A DNA stretch of 64,000 bases from an uncultured Lachnospiraceae bacterium. GTDB lineage: Bacteria > Bacillota > Clostridia > Lachnospirales > Lachnospiraceae. A program made the position numbers and the translations under genes. This document shows positions 53,234 through 62,288 of this stretch, piece by piece. The stretch spans positions 1 to 64,000 of the forward strand of contig CATOJY010000015.1 in NCBI GenBank assembly GCA_951800685.1, written 5' to 3'. The first letter of the stretch is position 1. Every line of letters begins with the position of its first letter. The notes under the pieces were generated by a model. That model ran no database searches. It was not told the origin of the DNA and saw nothing but the letters and a program-made list of their open reading frames with translations.

Positions 53234-54820
53234 ATGAGAAACAAGAGAGTCTTGTCACTGTTAACAGCAGCGGCTGTTTTGGCAGCCGGGATTACGGGAT
53301 GTCAGAGTGCGGGAAAAGAAAACGCATCGCAAGCGCCGAACAATGGCGCTGAGTCGGGGCAGGTGGAAGAAATCCAGAAGTCGGAGAAAAGCGAAAGGGT
53401 TTCCATTGAAATTGTCAGTGGCGATTCTGTCGAATTGCCGCCAGAGGGAGAAAATTTTATTAACAAAGCTCTTTCTGAGGCGGTGGACGCAGATGTTACC
53501 TTTTCTATTCTGGGTTCCGGCAGTGATTACGCAACAGCATTAAACGTGAGGATCACAGGAGGCGATGCGCCGGATGTCTTCGCTGTTCCGGCCAAAACGG
53601 ATGCAACGAATACAAAGGTAATCAACAAAGATACCATGTATAAATATGCGGATGATGGCGTGATCATGTGTCTGGATCCTTATCTTGACCAGCTGGGGGC
53701 AGTCATGGAGTTTACCGGAGGAGTACAGAATGCGGATCTGTATGGAGGACAAGCTTATCTGATTCCGGTCAAAAAGGAAGAAACCGTGTGGACTGCCAAT
53801 ATGATACGGGCTGACTGGATGGAAGCTGTAGGTGGGACAGAGCCTACCACCCCAGAAGAGCTATTGGATCTGTGTAAGAAGTTTACATTTAAAGATCCGG
53901 ATGGTAATGGAAAGAATGACACATACGGACTTTCCGGTCCCGGATTGAAAGTGTTCAATACCATTTTAAATGTTTATGGCGGCTCCGTCAGTAATGATAT
54001 TTTGATCAAAGACGGGGAAGTGACCTCCTCTCTTATGAGTCCTCACATGCAGGAAGGACTGGAAATGTGTAAAGCATTTGTGGATGCGGGTGTGGTAGAC
54101 CCTGATATGGTGGCAAATACCAGCGAGGTTGCAGATGATAAGGCGATCCAGGGACTGTTTGGCATGACGAACGCTTCCTTTGCAGGACTGATGAGACAGA
54201 GTTATCAGGATAAAGTGCATGCGGTCAATCCAAACGCGAGATGGGAACTGACTGGCGCATTGGAAGGACCTGACGGGCAATATTGTGGTCTGCTGGATCG
54301 GTCAGATACGCAGGCGAGATATGTGATCAGCAAACAGGTGGAGCAGGATAGCGCGAAGCTGGATAAGGTTATCAAATTATTGAATTATCTTGCGTCAGAG
54401 GAAGGCCAGCGGCTTGTATGTTACGGGGTGGAAGGAGACCACTATAACATAGAAGAGGGGCAGGTGGTCCCAACAGACAGAATGGCTGCTGAGACGGTAT
54501 TTGTGTGGGCATATCAGTTGGAGGGGCGCGATAATGATGCTTACTTAAAAGCGAAGTTCCCTGAATGGGAAGAATTGCTGCCTTATGCGAATAGTTATCC
54601 GAGATACGAAGTGTATAACAGTGCGGTAAGTGCACCGGAAGGATTTTATACAGAGGATTTCAACAAATATATCTCAGAAGAAATGACGAAATTCATATAC
54701 GGGCAGAGAGAGATTGGAGAATATGACACTTTTTTGGAGGAACTTGAAAGTATGTTCCAATTCTCCGACTATATGGAAAGTGCACGAAAGCAGCTTGCAA
54801 AGTATGGATTTTTAGATTAA
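53234..54820 (+). CDS. LplA-type extracellular solute-binding lipoprotein
   Basis: A 528-residue binding protein. The signal peptide ends with lipobox ITGC (Cys about 23), and a Gln/Glu/Ser-rich linker follows. The mature domain begins near VSIEIVSGDSVELPPEG and contains the calcium-like loop DPDGNGKNDTYGLSG seen in LplA-type proteins. AAGGAGAG precedes the ATG. It follows the permease by 44 bases, and a hairpin downstream may let it be made in excess. Confidence 0.92.
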   Translation: MRNKRVLSLLTAAAVLAAGITGCQSAGKENASQAPNNGAESGQVEEIQKSEKSERVSIEIVSGDSVELPPEGENFINKALSEAVDADVTFSILGSGSDYATALNVRITGGDAPDVFAVPAKTDATNTKVINKDTMYKYADDGVIMCLDPYLDQLGAVMEFTGGVQNADLYGGQAYLIPVKKEETVWTANMIRADWMEAVGGTEPTTPEELLDLCKKFTFKDPDGNGKNDTYGLSGPGLKVFNTILNVYGGSVSNDILIKDGEVTSSLMSPHMQEGLEMCKAFVDAGVVDPDMVANTSEVADDKAIQGLFGMTNASFAGLMRQSYQDKVHAVNPNARWELTGALEGPDGQYCGLLDRSDTQARYVISKQVEQDSAKLDKVIKLLNYLASEEGQRLVCYGVEGDHYNIEEGQVVPTDRMAAETVFVWAYQLEGRDNDAYLKAKFPEWEELLPYANSYPRYEVYNSAVSAPEGFYTEDFNKYISEEMTKFIYGQREIGEYDTFLEELESMFQFSDYMESARKQLAKYGFLD

Positions 54821-54877
54821 AGGATAGCATGGCTTTGGGGGTTTCGTAACGGCATCACACAGGAACTTATCTGATTG

Positions 54878-54911
54878 TGGCATGGAAATTTCGGGAGAGG
54901 TTTCCATGCCA
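54878..54911 (+). terminator. Intercistronic hairpin after the binding-protein gene
   Basis: TGGCATGGAAA and TTTCCATGCCA form an 11-pair perfect stem with a 12-base loop. There is no T-run, so it may protect the upstream mRNA or attenuate, rather than fully end, transcription into the oxidoreductase gene. Confidence 0.5.
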
Positions 54912-54961
54912 TGATTAGATTTCGGAATAACTGAGGACAAAGGATCAGAAGGGAGACGGCA

Positions 54962-57877
54962 GTGGAAAAGATGGGAAGGAGAATTGTAATCCTGGGCGGA
55001 GGAATCGCGGGGTGTACAGCAGCTTTGCTCGCAGCAAGGGCAGGGTTTTCACCGATTCTGGTAGAAAGCAGGAGCTTTTTGGGATATGAAATGAATGGCA
55101 GATACCAGATGTTTATGGAAGAGAAAGGATGGGAGAGCTACCAGAAGAATGGAGTACTGCATTTAAATGGGACAGTATGCGGGAAAGAGGTATGCTTTTT
55201 CCAGGGGGAAACGAAAGCCGGCTTAATGAAGCAGATTATGGCGGCGAAGATTCCGTGTTTCCTGTTTTCTCACTTGGGAGGGATCATATGTGACCAAAAC
55301 AGAAGATTGGAAGGAATCGTATTGGCAAATTCTTATGGAACCTGGTATCTTCCGACCCACCTGATCCTTGATTGCAGCGGAAACGGGGTAGTGAGAAGGG
55401 TGTGTGAAGGGAAGGATTCGTGCGGAGGAAAGACAAAGGCGGCGTGGGTCATGGAATTGGAAGGACTGCAGACGGCAGAAGAGACCTTGCAGCTGCAAAA
55501 GAATGGGGAATGGGAAGCAACTGTATATTTTCACCGGTCGAGAAGAAAAAAGGAAACACGGCTGGTACATTTTGAAATGTCTTTGGAAGAAAAAAATGTG
55601 GCGGACGGCTTTGAAAGAAGCAGGTTGGAAAATATTGTGAGGTACAGAGCATCACAGATCCTTGGCATGTTGAGAGATCATTTTAAAGAACAAACAATCA
55701 ACCTGCTCAATATGTCCAGTGAAACGGCTGTGTGGACGGACGAGACGGTAGGAAAGAAGGACTGCCAAATAAAGGGTTGTTTCGAAAATCCGAGTCCGCT
55801 TCGGTTTCTTTTCCATGCGCTGGATCTGCTGCGGATGCAGGCGGAACTTCAAAAAACGATAGAACAGATCAGTGAAGACAGCACAGCGCCAACTCGTGCG
55901 GAAAGAGAGACCTATCTTTACAGAAATGGGAAAAGAGAGGCACTGACAGACGAAAATTGGAGGATGGAGAAAGAACCGTACTGTGTCTGGAAAACTATGC
56001 TCTGGCCAGTGAAGCTGAATTGGGAAAAAATGCCTGAAATTCATGTTCCGGTTGTGGTAGCTGGTCTTGGAACAGCAGGGGTAAGCACCCTGCAGGGACT
56101 GGGTGATCAGGAGAGTATCGGTATTGAGATGCAGTATGTTTTAGGGGGAGCCAGAACAGCCGGGCATGTGATCAATTATTACTGTGGGAGAATAGGGGGA
56201 TATACAGAAGAACTGGAAGAAGAATTGCTCCGGTTTCACAGAGAAATTTTACATACACCCAAGCAATCTGAGAAAAAATGCGGCTATTTGAATCTTGCGC
56301 TGCTGCATCACTGTCAGGTTGTGGAGAAGCAAAGAAAACTGCTGATGGGAAGTACAGTATGCGATGTGGTGATGGAAGGGAAGAAGATGAAAGGGGTGAT
56401 CGCTGTTAATGAGTATGGGACGTTGCGGATTTGTGCAGATGTGGTCATTGACACTACAGGAAACGGGGATGTGGCGGTTTTAGCAGGCGCAGACTATGAA
56501 GTTGGCGATCCTGTGGATGGTTTCTGCCAAACATACAGTCAATGGGGTGTGGAAGAAGTAGAACCGGAAGATTTTCATCAACGCAAATATGTGGGAGATT
56601 ATGACACGGTAGATGCCTCTGATTATGCGGATCTGTTGAGAGCCTCTATCGGTGCGCAAACAGAGAACAGTCCGTATTATAGTTCGAATCCTGTATCTTT
56701 CAGGGAAGGAAGAAGAATTCTGGGCGAGGACTATCTGACTTTGGGGACAGCGATTGCAAATAGGGAAATTAGAGAGCCGGTGACAGTCGCGGTGAGCACA
56801 CTTGACAACCATGGAAGAATATCGGCGGATATTGCCAGAATGGGATTTTGCGCTGTGGAGAAAACATACAAGATTGCCATTCCCATGGGATGCTTCCTGC
56901 CTAAGGGGATAAACGGTATGCTTGTCGGCGGTAGGGCCATTTCGGTGGATAGAGATACCCTTTCTCTTGTAAGAATGAGTGCAGATATACAGAATGCAGG
57001 ATATGCGTTGGGCATAATCGGCAAGGTTATGGTAGAGCATCCTGGGGACAGACCAGATTATGAAGAGATTCGAAAGCAGCTTACTCACAAAAATCTGCTT
57101 CCGAAGGATTTTCTTCAGCCCAGTATCCCGAATACAGAGAGAGCCGTTGAAAAACTGACAGATCAGGACGCATTTCGTCTTCGGGATGTTCTTTTGCAAG
57201 ATAGACGGGAGGTACTGCCCTTGTTAAGGGAGAGATATCGGCAATGCAACGACCGGAAGAAGAAGCTGCTTCTGGCGAAGGCACTGGCTTGGTTTCACGA
57301 TGGGGAAGGAAAGACGGTTTTGCTGGAACGGATGGAGTGGCTGAAAGAACATGAAAGAAGAGATCTTAACAGTGATATAGATCCGCATTACGATTCGGTG
57401 CGACATGGAATCAGTGGTAATTTGAATGATTATTGGGAGATGAACCAGCTGATTGAGCTTGCTGGCAGAATAAGTGATCCGGAAATGATCGGATTATTGT
57501 GTGAGATCATTGGTGAAAGCAGTACCGGAGGCCCGCCCCATGTGAGCAGATATCCGTATTATGGAGCGAGAAGAGATATGATCTGTATACCGTTTTTTGA
57601 GAGAATCTACAATCTTGCTCATGTTTTTGTAGAAAATCCAAGACCAGAAGCCGGACTTCCTCTTATGAAATTATTGGAGAGAGAGTATATTGGAGGAAAA
57701 TATTTTGCACATAGTTTGGAGGATAAACCGCTGTTTCTCTCATCATACCTGGAACTCTATGTAGCGATAGCGGCATATCGTTGCAAAGCAGAAGAAGTGG
57801 AACCCTTGCTTGAGGCATATGCCATGGATATCAGGAGAAACTTTGCGAAACTTGCCAGGAAAAGCCTGGGGAGGTGA
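54962..57877 (+). CDS. Large FAD-dependent oxidoreductase (971 aa)
   Basis: The N-terminal FAD/NAD Rossmann motif ILGGGIAGCTAALLAARAG starts at residue 8, and a second Rossmann-like motif VVVAGLGTAGVSTLQGL starts near 361. The second half carries FAD-dependent-oxidoreductase features (VVIDTTGNGDVAVLAGADYE, GMLVGGRAISVD). The last 250 residues are helical and repeat-like. PF12831-type proteins of this sort occur in glycan-utilisation loci. The start is GTG with AAGGGAG six bases upstream; ATG at 54971 is the alternative. It follows the LplA-type transporter and probably oxidises or modifies the imported sugar. Confidence 0.8.
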   Translation: MEKMGRRIVILGGGIAGCTAALLAARAGFSPILVESRSFLGYEMNGRYQMFMEEKGWESYQKNGVLHLNGTVCGKEVCFFQGETKAGLMKQIMAAKIPCFLFSHLGGIICDQNRRLEGIVLANSYGTWYLPTHLILDCSGNGVVRRVCEGKDSCGGKTKAAWVMELEGLQTAEETLQLQKNGEWEATVYFHRSRRKKETRLVHFEMSLEEKNVADGFERSRLENIVRYRASQILGMLRDHFKEQTINLLNMSSETAVWTDETVGKKDCQIKGCFENPSPLRFLFHALDLLRMQAELQKTIEQISEDSTAPTRAERETYLYRNGKREALTDENWRMEKEPYCVWKTMLWPVKLNWEKMPEIHVPVVVAGLGTAGVSTLQGLGDQESIGIEMQYVLGGARTAGHVINYYCGRIGGYTEELEEELLRFHREILHTPKQSEKKCGYLNLALLHHCQVVEKQRKLLMGSTVCDVVMEGKKMKGVIAVNEYGTLRICADVVIDTTGNGDVAVLAGADYEVGDPVDGFCQTYSQWGVEEVEPEDFHQRKYVGDYDTVDASDYADLLRASIGAQTENSPYYSSNPVSFREGRRILGEDYLTLGTAIANREIREPVTVAVSTLDNHGRISADIARMGFCAVEKTYKIAIPMGCFLPKGINGMLVGGRAISVDRDTLSLVRMSADIQNAGYALGIIGKVMVEHPGDRPDYEEIRKQLTHKNLLPKDFLQPSIPNTERAVEKLTDQDAFRLRDVLLQDRREVLPLLRERYRQCNDRKKKLLLAKALAWFHDGEGKTVLLERMEWLKEHERRDLNSDIDPHYDSVRHGISGNLNDYWEMNQLIELAGRISDPEMIGLLCEIIGESSTGGPPHVSRYPYYGARRDMICIPFFERIYNLAHVFVENPRPEAGLPLMKLLEREYIGGKYFAHSLEDKPLFLSSYLELYVAIAAYRCKAEEVEPLLEAYAMDIRRNFAKLARKSLGR

Positions 57878-57960
57878 TCATCTTACTGGAGCTACTTGAC
57901 ATGGGAAAAAATAATGGTATATGAGCAGAATAGACAGAATCTTGCTGCTCTGCCGCAATA

Positions 57961-58024
57961 AAAAGGTTGACTAATGTAACCCACTATGATACAGTACAAT
58001 TAGGGTTACATTAGTCAACCTTTT
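57961..58024. terminator. Perfect 22-bp hairpin after the oxidoreductase operon
   Basis: 57961-57982 (AAAAGGTTGACTAATG...) pairs perfectly with 58003-58024, loop of 20 bases, A-run on one side and T-run on the other. A terminator for the operon is the simplest role. A smaller hairpin (GAGCAG/CTGCTC, about 57923-57952) lies just before it. Confidence 0.7.
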
Positions 58025-58240
58025 GCAGAGAATTCCAAAACATATTGGAATTGTCCGGTACGATATGGCGCAGCATGTTCTTTTTTCACAGATGTCATTA
58101 CCTCTATAGAGAAACGCTGCGAATCGTGTGATGACTGTACGGCATGTGTCCTTGGGAAACATAGAGGTAGAGGGAAGCGTATAGAAGAAATTGCGGATGA
58201 AAAGACACTGCGAAAGATGTATGCATATAGGGAGAGAAAA
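58025..58240 (+). pseudogene. Cys-rich reading frame without a start (gene remnant)
   Basis: The 365-base gap before blaI holds, after the hairpin, a frame open from 58004 to 58333 that reads like protein: SKTYWNCPVRYGAACSFF, then CESCDDCTAC with four cysteines in a C-x2-C-x2-C-x2-C series and a basic GKHRGRGKR. No start codon with a site exists, and the frame differs from that of the regulator it runs into. I read it as the end of a deleted gene; the family is not recognised. Confidence 0.3.
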
Positions 58241-58242
58241 TC

Positions 58243-58650
58243 ATGGAAGACAGAACAATCGGCCTTTCTAGCAGTGAGTGGCGCATTATGGAAAATCTGT
58301 GGGAAAAGTCCCCGAAAACAGCGACCCAGCTGATCAAGGCAATGGAGGCAGAGACGGGATGGGCGAAGAGTACTACGAAAACGCTTCTGAAACGGATGGA
58401 GCAGAAAGGCTGCATTGCGTATCAGGAAGGAGCGAAGGCGAGGGAATATTATCCCCTTTTGAGACGGGAAGAAGTTGTGGCATCAGAGACAAGCAGCTTT
58501 ATCGATCGTATCTACAAGGGGAGTCTTGGGCTGATGGTGAATACGCTTGTAAAGAAGCGGGATATTACGGATGAGGAGATGGAAGAACTGTACCGGATCA
58601 TTCAGGAGGCCAGGACAGAGAAAGAGAAACGGCAGAAGGGGGAATTGTGA
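58243..58650 (+). CDS. BlaI/MecI-family repressor
   Basis: A 135-residue winged-helix repressor. LSSSEWRIMENLWEKSPKTA, STTKTLLKRMEQKGCIAYQ and the dimerising C-terminal helices match BlaI/MecI. The protein is usually cut by its partner metalloprotease when the signal arrives. GGGAGAGAAAATC precedes the ATG. It overlaps the BlaR1-like gene by one base (TGATG). Confidence 0.92.
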   Translation: MEDRTIGLSSSEWRIMENLWEKSPKTATQLIKAMEAETGWAKSTTKTLLKRMEQKGCIAYQEGAKAREYYPLLRREEVVASETSSFIDRIYKGSLGLMVNTLVKKRDITDEEMEELYRIIQEARTEKEKRQKGEL

Positions 58651-60557
58651 TGGGTGTTTTGGCAGGAATTGTGCTGCAGTCAACAATCTTAGTGATTGTG
58701 ATCCTCGTGTTACGAAGAGTGTTAGGAGAACAGCTGCACGTGTATATCCGGTATGGGCTATGGCTGCTTGTAGCTTTGAGGCTGGTGATCCCGGTCAATT
58801 TCATAGACAGTCCGGTCAGTGCGCTTCGTCTGGAAAATGCATTGGCAGCAGGGTTTTCGGAATGGGCTTTTGATGCTTTAGGAACGGAGGAGCTTCCGTC
58901 GGATGATATGTTGGTAGAAAATGGGCCGGAAAACGGATGGGAAATAGGAAACAGTATAGATGAGTACCAGTTTTCACCGGAGAAGCAGCCAGCACAGAGG
59001 GCTGTCAATAATCGTCTTAAGAAAATGAGGGAGCGGCAGGTATTGGCGGGAAGCGGTGAAGGAGCAGATGTTGTTTCAACAGATCAAGCGCAGATTGGCC
59101 GCGATAGTGTGGAAAAAAAGATGAAAGAACAGCAGGCAATAGGTTTTTATAGGACGGCGGAAAGTTTTGCTCAAATTTTGAGAGGTGTCTGGCTCATAGG
59201 TGCTGTGATGGTAGGAGGGGGTTTCCTGATCGGACAGCTTCACTTCCGCAGAAGATTATGCAGAACGCGCAGGATCTGCCAGGAGAGCTGGTCTAAAAGG
59301 CTTGATGGAAAAGCGCAGACAGAATGCAGACTGCCGGTGTACTGCGTGAATGGTTTGGAGTCTCCTTGTCTTGTGGGTCTTTTGAAACCAGCAATCTATG
59401 TTGCTTCCGGTCTTGAGACGGATTCGGATTATTATCGGTATATCGTGACGCATGAGAAGGTTCATTATCTGCACGGCGATCCGGTTTGGGCGTTTTTGCG
59501 TGTTGTTCTGGTCAGTGTATACTGGTTTCATCCCTTTGTGTGGATTGCGGCGGCTGCCTCTGCCAGGGATGGGGAACTTGCCTGCGACCACGGTACAGTG
59601 CGGCGGCTTGGAGAGGAGGAGAAACTGCGCTATGGGGAAATGCTTCTTGTGTTTTCAGGAAGCGGGCATGGCAAAAGAATCTATTCTTATGGAACGATGC
59701 TGTGGTCTGGAAAATCTGAAATAAAGGAACGGATACTGCGCCTTACAGAAGAAAACGGCAGCGAAACAAGGGCAGGAATTCTGACGGTTCTTCTGATGTT
59801 TGTTCTGGCGGGCTGTGCTTTTACGGGAGCCAAACAAGGGATCGAGCCGGAGGAGGGGATGACGGCAGGCGAAGAAATACAGAGGACAGAAGGGCGGACG
59901 GTTGTTGAAGACAGTGTGGATCAAAGTATGACGGATGGGGATGACGATCAGGGCATCTCTGATGAAGAAAGAGGACTTAGAGAGCCGCGTCAGCTTACAG
60001 CGGCAGAAGCAGTGATTTCTGGTGAGACAAAGCTTGGCGTGGATGGCCCGACGCTGGATTATGCAGGACAGATGGATGTTGACGGGGAGAGCCACAGTGT
60101 CATTATCTTCCACGATTATTTCGGCCTGATCATCTATGATCTGACCGATAGAAAGATTCTGCATAGTTTGGATCTGTCAGTGATCGGTTGTAACTTTACG
60201 CAGGGGGACAATGCCTGCCAGGTTGCGGTGTCTGAGGATGGAACAAAAGTGTGGCTGCACCCACGTTCGAAGAGCTATCTGTTCCGCTATGAAGTGGAGG
60301 AAGAGAAACTTTGGCAGGTACCGCTTGTGAAGAATTTCTGGATTGATCTGGAAGCCGAGGATCTTTTTGACCGGTATTTGGCGACAGAGGAGCAATATGT
60401 GGGATGGCGCTCCAATTATCTGTATGAAGAATATATGGATGAAAAAGGCCTGCAGACTGCATATATTTATCTCTATGCTTCTTCTAGTGAGGATGTGGCG
60501 AAATTCCGTAATTTACAATGTGTCTGGGATGATATGGTCTTTATTCTATGGGATTAA
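58650..60557 (+). CDS. BlaR1/MecR1-like M56 metalloprotease sensor with unusual C-terminus
   Basis: A 635-residue membrane protease. Membrane helices at the N-terminus (residues 1-40) precede a long soluble insertion (about 70-155). The zinc motif HEKVH is at 268-272 in the M56 domain, and the helix after residue 365 ends in a cysteine typical of the last transmembrane segment. The C-terminal 250 residues are not a penicillin-binding domain (no SxxK/SxN/KTG) but an acidic linker and a beta-rich domain (DVDGESHSVIIFHDYFGLII, then LDLSVIGCNFTQGDNA). So it likely senses something other than beta-lactams. The start overlaps the BlaI stop. Confidence 0.82.
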   Translation: MGVLAGIVLQSTILVIVILVLRRVLGEQLHVYIRYGLWLLVALRLVIPVNFIDSPVSALRLENALAAGFSEWAFDALGTEELPSDDMLVENGPENGWEIGNSIDEYQFSPEKQPAQRAVNNRLKKMRERQVLAGSGEGADVVSTDQAQIGRDSVEKKMKEQQAIGFYRTAESFAQILRGVWLIGAVMVGGGFLIGQLHFRRRLCRTRRICQESWSKRLDGKAQTECRLPVYCVNGLESPCLVGLLKPAIYVASGLETDSDYYRYIVTHEKVHYLHGDPVWAFLRVVLVSVYWFHPFVWIAAAASARDGELACDHGTVRRLGEEEKLRYGEMLLVFSGSGHGKRIYSYGTMLWSGKSEIKERILRLTEENGSETRAGILTVLLMFVLAGCAFTGAKQGIEPEEGMTAGEEIQRTEGRTVVEDSVDQSMTDGDDDQGISDEERGLREPRQLTAAEAVISGETKLGVDGPTLDYAGQMDVDGESHSVIIFHDYFGLIIYDLTDRKILHSLDLSVIGCNFTQGDNACQVAVSEDGTKVWLHPRSKSYLFRYEVEEEKLWQVPLVKNFWIDLEAEDLFDRYLATEEQYVGWRSNYLYEEYMDEKGLQTAYIYLYASSSEDVAKFRNLQCVWDDMVFILWD

Positions 60558-60711
60558 GAATTGTATTGCGGCAGGACATAAAATTCATATGCATAAGAAT
60601 ACGACCGCAAGGTATGGTTTTGATGGGAAGGAAAAGAGGATAGAAAGCTTGCTTGCTGCCGGTTACCAAGATATAGATAGAAAATACCAGGCCGCTTTTC
60701 TGGATGCCTGA
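60558..60711 (+). pseudogene. Possible gene-end remnant after the BlaR1-like gene
   Basis: A frame ending at 60711 reads HKNTTARYGFDGKEKRIE, then LLAAGYQDIDRKYQAAFLDA, which looks like protein, but its open frame upstream only shadows the BlaR1-like gene and there is no start of its own. It may be the tail of a deleted gene, or chance. The rest of the 60558-60973 gap holds a hairpin (60755-60809) and nothing else I recognise. Confidence 0.2.
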
Positions 60712-60754
60712 AAAATTTTCCTGATCTTGTACTATATAAAATATTGTGAAAAAT

Positions 60755-60809
60755 AGATTCTTACAATATATAGATGTGGAATGAAAATATCTATATATTG
60801 TAAGAATCT
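60755..60809. repeat. Perfect 21-bp AT-rich hairpin
   Basis: 60755-60775 (AGATTCTTACAATATATAGAT is 21 bases) is repeated exactly in inverse at 60789-60809, loop of 13 bases. No T-run is attached. It lies between the BlaR1-like gene and the end of the convergent dehydrogenase gene and could serve as a weak terminator, a protein-binding site or a mobile-element scar. Confidence 0.6.
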
Positions 60810-60973
60810 GATTGTTTGTAATAAATTTATCTGCTCTGATATCAGAAAACTACAGCGGAAACTACGAGTGTTACATATTGTGTTTCTGCAAACAGTAAAA
60901 CACGTAGCTGCGCTGGTACGTGATGGTGCAAATTACCGTATTTAAATATTGGTGCTGTGTTAGGACAGTTGTT

Positions 60974-61933
60974 TTACAGATTTACCACATTCCGATTTTC
61001 TCCATGCAGGAAAGCTTCGATATTCTTTGCCACTTCTTCCACAAGATGGGTTCTGGACTCAAGGCTTGCCCATGCCATATGAGGTGTGATGATTAACTTC
61101 GTGCTGTCTTTGATCTGTGCAAGCGGGTTATCTTTTGCCATAGGTTCCTGTTCTAGAACATCGAGGCCTGCGCCGGCAATCTGGTCATGAATGAGAGCGT
61201 CATAAAGCGCCTGGGTGTCTACAACCGGGCCGCGGGCTACATTTACTAAAATAGCAGTATTTTTCATTTTTGCAAAAGCCTCTTTGTTGAGAAGGTTTCG
61301 TGTCCTGTCACTGAGTGGACAGTGTAAGGACAAGATATCGGATTCCTGCAGAAGCTTGTCGAACTCTACACGCTCATAATCGGTGCAGCTGCTTTTGCCG
61401 GAGGCAGAATAGAAAATGACTTTACAGCCAAAGGCCTGCGCCAATCCGGCTACCCTGCGGCCGATGGTGCCCATGCCTACGATTCCCCATGTTTTTCCCT
61501 CTAAATCGTGGAATGTTCTGTCAAAGTTAGAGAAACGGTCCTGTGCGCTGTAGGTGCCTGATTTCACATAGTCGTCATAAAAAGCGATCTTTTCAAACAG
61601 TGCCAATGCCAGTAGGAGAGTGTGCTGCGCTACGGTTGCGGTACAGTAGTTGACTACGTTGGCAACTTTGATGCCACGGCTTTTACAGTAGGCCAAATCT
61701 ACATTGTCGAATCCTGTGGCAAACAGGCAGATCAGTTTCACATTGGAGGCATCTTTCAGAGTCGTCTCATTCATCGGCGCCTTGTTTGCTATAATGATGT
61801 CAGCGTCTTTTACGCGTTCAGCCGTGTTGTCGGCTACCGTATTTGGATAACAGGTTACTTCCCCGAATTTCTCAAAACAGGACACGTCGACATCTGTGCC
61901 TGCACTGTTTCGTTCCAATACAACTAGGTTCAT
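60974..61933 (-). CDS. D-2-hydroxyacid dehydrogenase
   Basis: NAD-dependent dehydrogenase of 319 residues. The Rossmann motif is GIVGMGTIGRRVAGLAQAFG (residues about 147-166), the substrate Arg is in VNVARGPVVD, and the catalytic Glu and His are in QEPMAKDN and ITPHMAWAS. Substrates of relatives are hydroxypyruvate, glyoxylate, D-lactate or branched hydroxyacids. The ATG at 61933 has GGAGG six bases upstream on the minus strand; the ATG at 61939 abuts it, and an earlier one at 61990 has none. It is a single gene. Confidence 0.92.
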   Translation of the reverse strand: MNLVVLERNSAGTDVDVSCFEKFGEVTCYPNTVADNTAERVKDADIIIANKAPMNETTLKDASNVKLICLFATGFDNVDLAYCKSRGIKVANVVNYCTATVAQHTLLLALALFEKIAFYDDYVKSGTYSAQDRFSNFDRTFHDLEGKTWGIVGMGTIGRRVAGLAQAFGCKVIFYSASGKSSCTDYERVEFDKLLQESDILSLHCPLSDRTRNLLNKEAFAKMKNTAILVNVARGPVVDTQALYDALIHDQIAGAGLDVLEQEPMAKDNPLAQIKDSTKLIITPHMAWASLESRTHLVEEVAKNIEAFLHGENRNVVNL

Positions 61934-62219
61934 ATTCATCCTCCGATTTCTTTCTACAATATAGGATTGTTTCTTACTTGTGTGGAGCATATCTGTGGTA
62001 GGTATACTTTTGTCCTATGTTTTACTGTGTCCCATTTTATCATAGAGTTGTAGTTTTTCACAGTATTTCTTTTACGGATTTTATATGGAATGGGGCAGAC
62101 TATAGGCAGCATCCGCCGTAGGATTTAAAAGCCAAATTCCGGCAGATAGAGTCGGTGTGTTTAAAAGTTGCAATGAATCTATTGGAAACAAAAATATCAT
62201 AGCAATCACTAAAAAAGTT

Positions 62220-62228
62220 TGATATAAT
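62220..62228 (+). promoter_or_regulatory. Extended -10 promoter of the HDOD gene
   Basis: TGATATAAT (TGN plus TATAAT at 62223-62228), about 60 bases before the ATG. The 61934-62288 gap otherwise holds no gene or recognised RNA; a second leftward promoter for the dehydrogenase is not clear. Confidence 0.55.
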
Positions 62229-62288
62229 ATAAGAAATTTGCAGTAAAACGGCATCGGGCCGTAATAATCCGAAAGGAGATCATAGAAT

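Noticed and set aside
56480..57199. 239-residue open frame on the minus strand inside the oxidoreductase gene
   Set aside because: Low-quality composition and no start signals; it shadows conserved flavoprotein motifs on the other strand.
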